Source of the DNA: Alphaproteobacteria bacterium
GTDB lineage: Bacteria; Pseudomonadota; Alphaproteobacteria; JAAXGF01
Assembly (NCBI GenBank): GCA_012267605.1
Contig: JAAXGF010000091.1
Span: 1-7,115 of the forward strand
Length of the DNA: 7,115 nt
Direction: 5' to 3'
The notes beneath the pieces were generated by a model. It was not told where the DNA came from and made no database searches. It saw only the letters and a program-made list of their open reading frames with translations. Of this stretch, positions 5,571-7,115 are shown piece after piece. Position 1 is the stretch's first letter. Every line of letters begins with the position of its first letter. Made by a program: the position numbers and the translations under genes.

Positions 5571-5899
5571 TTATTCTAAAATAGCTAATTAGACTAGCCA
5601 TGTGCTCTTGGATAGGGTGAAGCTTTGAATTCTCCCCGAATCCCTCGTATCAACCCGCCGACGCTGTGCGGTAATTGGCTTTGCGGAAAGAAAAACGAAG
5701 ATCGGGTTGTGGACACAATCGAGCACCCTATAGATTGAAAATTTCTGCGTGATACGGAATACCGCGTTGCGAAAGTGTGGAGAACGGGTCAGGTTTGTTG
5801 AACGGAGGCTTGTGGAAGCTATCCGTACTGCCTGCGATCAAGGGAAGGGCGTGTTGTGTCCCCGAACAATGTGCTTCCAGCGAACGTGATGTAATTGTT
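5571..5899. other. intergenic stretch before the glycosyltransferase, no gene seen
   Basis: About 330 bases without a supported protein or RNA gene. The left end is AT-rich and belongs to the small RNA promoter region; GCTA and TAGC (5584-5598) can form a tiny stem. The glycosyltransferase frame is open from a GTG at 5777, but that part reads without family similarity. A GGAGG at 5804-5808 has no useful in-frame start codon after it. The only other signal is the tentative promoter at 5707-5734. Confidence 0.5.
5707..5734 (+). promoter_or_regulatory. possible promoter of the GT2-GtrA gene
   Basis: TTGTGG (5707-5712) and TATAGA (5729-5734) are separated by 16 bases, matching three and four of six consensus positions. 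A transcript would start near 5741 and carry a leader of about 160 nt to ATG 5900, or about 240 nt to GTG 5984. No riboswitch was recognised in the leader. Confidence 0.25.
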
Positions 5900-7090
5900 A
5901 TGAAGCAATCGGATACTGCCGAGCCCTCGAGAACGGATGTGGAATCTCCGGCACCTGGTGTATCGAAAGAGGGTGGAGGCGCCGTGAATTCTTCGGTGAG
6001 AACTGATCTGACGGTCGTCGTGCCGACATTTCGCGAACGTGAGAATATTCGGCCTCTTTTGGAGAAATTATCCTCGGTGCTATCCGGGTTATCTTGGGAG
6101 GTCATTTTTGTCGACGATGATTCGGGCGATGGAACCGCTGAGCTAGTGCGCGAAATCGCCGGTGGCGACCCTCGGGTTCGTTGCATACAGCGGATTGGCC
6201 GCCGTGGTCTGTCCTCCGCCTGCATTGAGGGTATGCTTTCGAGCTCGGCAAAATACCTGGCCGTGATGGACGCAGATCTACAGCATGACGAGAGTCTGTT
6301 ACCCGCGATGCACAGCGCGCTAGTATCGGAAGACTTGGACATCATCGTCGGCAGCCGCTACGTTGCCGGAGGAGGCGTTGGCGAATGGGATCGCTCACGC
6401 CTATGGGTGAGTCGCTTCGCCAGCCGGTTGAGCCGGGCAGTGATCAAGGCCGAGCTTAGCGACCCCATGAGCGGCTTTTTCATGCTGCCCCGCGAAGTGT
6501 TTCAAGACATTGTGCGCCGTTTATCGGGGATAGGATTCAAGATCCTAATGGATATATTTGCATCCAGCCGACGGCCTCTAAGATTCCGGGAACTACCTTA
6601 CACTTTCCGTACACGTTTCGCCGGTGAAAGCAAGCTTGACACCCTGGTGGCGTGGGAATTCGTGATGCTGCTGTTGGACAAGTTGGTCGGGCATATTATA
6701 CCTGTAAGGTTTATTCTTTTTGCCTCGGTTGGCGGTCTTGGCCTATTGATTCACCTCGCGGTGCTTTACGTCTGTTTGCACCTGGTGGGGTTGAGTTTCG
6801 TGATGTCGCAGGCGACCGCCACGATGGTGGCGATGACAACCAATTACGCCATTAACAATGTCTTTACCTACCGCGACAAACGCTTGACAGGTATGCGATT
6901 TAGCCTGGGCTTGCTGACATTTTACATGGTCTGCGGATTTGGTGCGGTGGCCAATGTCGGTATCGCCAATTTCGTCTACTGGCTCGACAAGGCGTGGTGG
7001 CTAGCCGGCGTTACGGGCGCGATTGTCGGCGCTGTATGGAATTACGCCGTAACCTCCGTCTTTATCTGGACCAAACCCAAGAAGGCCTAA
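5900..7090 (+). CDS. polyprenyl-phosphate sugar transferase (GT2, DPM1-like) fused to a GtrA membrane domain
   Basis: A membrane glycosyltransferase of 396 residues counted from ATG 5900. Residues about 38-260 form a GT2 domain like dolichol-phosphate mannose synthase: PTFRERENI at 42-50, VDDDSGDGT at 71-79, the metal- and sugar-nucleotide-binding DADLQHD at 124-130, GSRYVAGG at 151-158, SDPMSGFFMLPR at 187-198 and RFAGESKL at 239-246. Residues about 270-392 are a GtrA domain with about four hydrophobic helices, ending in basic TKPKKA. Such fusions typically load mannose or glucose from GDP-Man or UDP-Glc onto a lipid phosphate carrier, the GtrA part being implicated in moving it across the inner membrane; the sugar here is unknown. 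The start is uncertain. ATG 5900 is the first ATG but lacks a Shine-Dalgarno. GTG 5984 has GGAGG four bases upstream and begins 10 residues before the GT2 fold. The frame also reaches a GTG at 5777. Confidence 0.93.
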   Translation: MKQSDTAEPSRTDVESPAPGVSKEGGGAVNSSVRTDLTVVVPTFRERENIRPLLEKLSSVLSGLSWEVIFVDDDSGDGTAELVREIAGGDPRVRCIQRIGRRGLSSACIEGMLSSSAKYLAVMDADLQHDESLLPAMHSALVSEDLDIIVGSRYVAGGGVGEWDRSRLWVSRFASRLSRAVIKAELSDPMSGFFMLPREVFQDIVRRLSGIGFKILMDIFASSRRPLRFRELPYTFRTRFAGESKLDTLVAWEFVMLLLDKLVGHIIPVRFILFASVGGLGLLIHLAVLYVCLHLVGLSFVMSQATATMVAMTTNYAINNVFTYRDKRLTGMRFSLGLLTFYMVCGFGAVANVGIANFVYWLDKAWWLAGVTGAIVGAVWNYAVTSVFIWTKPKKA

Positions 7091-7093
7091 AAA

Positions 7094-7115
7094 ATGGGAA
7101 TTATATACTTGACCG
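7094..7115 (+). CDS. possible start of a following gene, cut by the window end
   Basis: ATG at 7094 lies three bases after the stop of the glycosyltransferase gene and opens MGIIYLT up to the window edge. Tight spacing on the same strand suggests an operon with the GT2-GtrA gene, perhaps another cell-surface polysaccharide gene. There is no clear Shine-Dalgarno, and seven codons are too few to identify anything. Confidence 0.3.

Noticed and set aside
5728..6345. 205-codon minus-strand frame overlapping the glycosyltransferase
   Set aside because: It is antisense to a well-supported GT2 domain and its translation is low-complexity Ser/Arg/Thr-rich with no family likeness.
1..7115. CRISPR array, tRNA, rRNA, insertion sequence or attachment site
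   Set aside because: No regularly spaced repeats, cloverleaf, transposase, terminal inverted repeats or target duplications were seen on either strand.

Overview
The window looks like a chromosomal segment of an alphaproteobacterium, plausibly from the Rhodospirillales or relatives. This rests on the gene order purQ-purL-bolA-grxD, on protein sequences that read like alphaproteobacterial members of their families, and on the moderately high GC of the genes. No sequence search was run, so the taxon is an inference.

Layout, left to right. (1) 1-405, plus strand: the C-terminal end of a secreted RTX/serralysin-type calcium-binding protein whose start lies outside the window. (2) 534-1193, plus strand: bluB, an oxygen-dependent enzyme making the lower ligand of vitamin B12; it stands alone, with no other cobalamin gene or recognisable B12 riboswitch here. 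(3) 1230-5215, minus strand, read right to left: an unrecognised small protein (4901-5215), then purQ, purL, a BolA-family gene and the monothiol glutaredoxin gene grxD. purQ and purL overlap by 4 bases and encode two subunits of FGAM synthase (purine synthesis). BolA and Grx4-type glutaredoxin are known partners that share a [2Fe-2S] cluster, so the tail of this run couples purine synthesis to iron-sulfur handling. The third FGAM synthase subunit, PurS, is not in the window; the unknown small gene occupies the place where purS often sits. (4) 5234-5899: a gene-poor stretch of about 670 bases with the most unexplained structure. It holds a 14-bp perfect palindrome over a possible promoter of the orphan gene, and two strong intrinsic terminators facing each other (plus strand at 5358-5386, minus strand at 5433-5471). 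The minus-strand one ends what looks like a complete, roughly 100-nt small RNA gene. (5) 5900-7090, plus strand: a polyprenyl-phosphate sugar transferase (GT2) fused to a GtrA membrane domain, followed by the possible first codons of another gene at the window edge.

The known genes are ordinary. The features most worth following up are the convergent RNA candidates in 5290-5570 and the palindrome-controlled orphan gene beside them.
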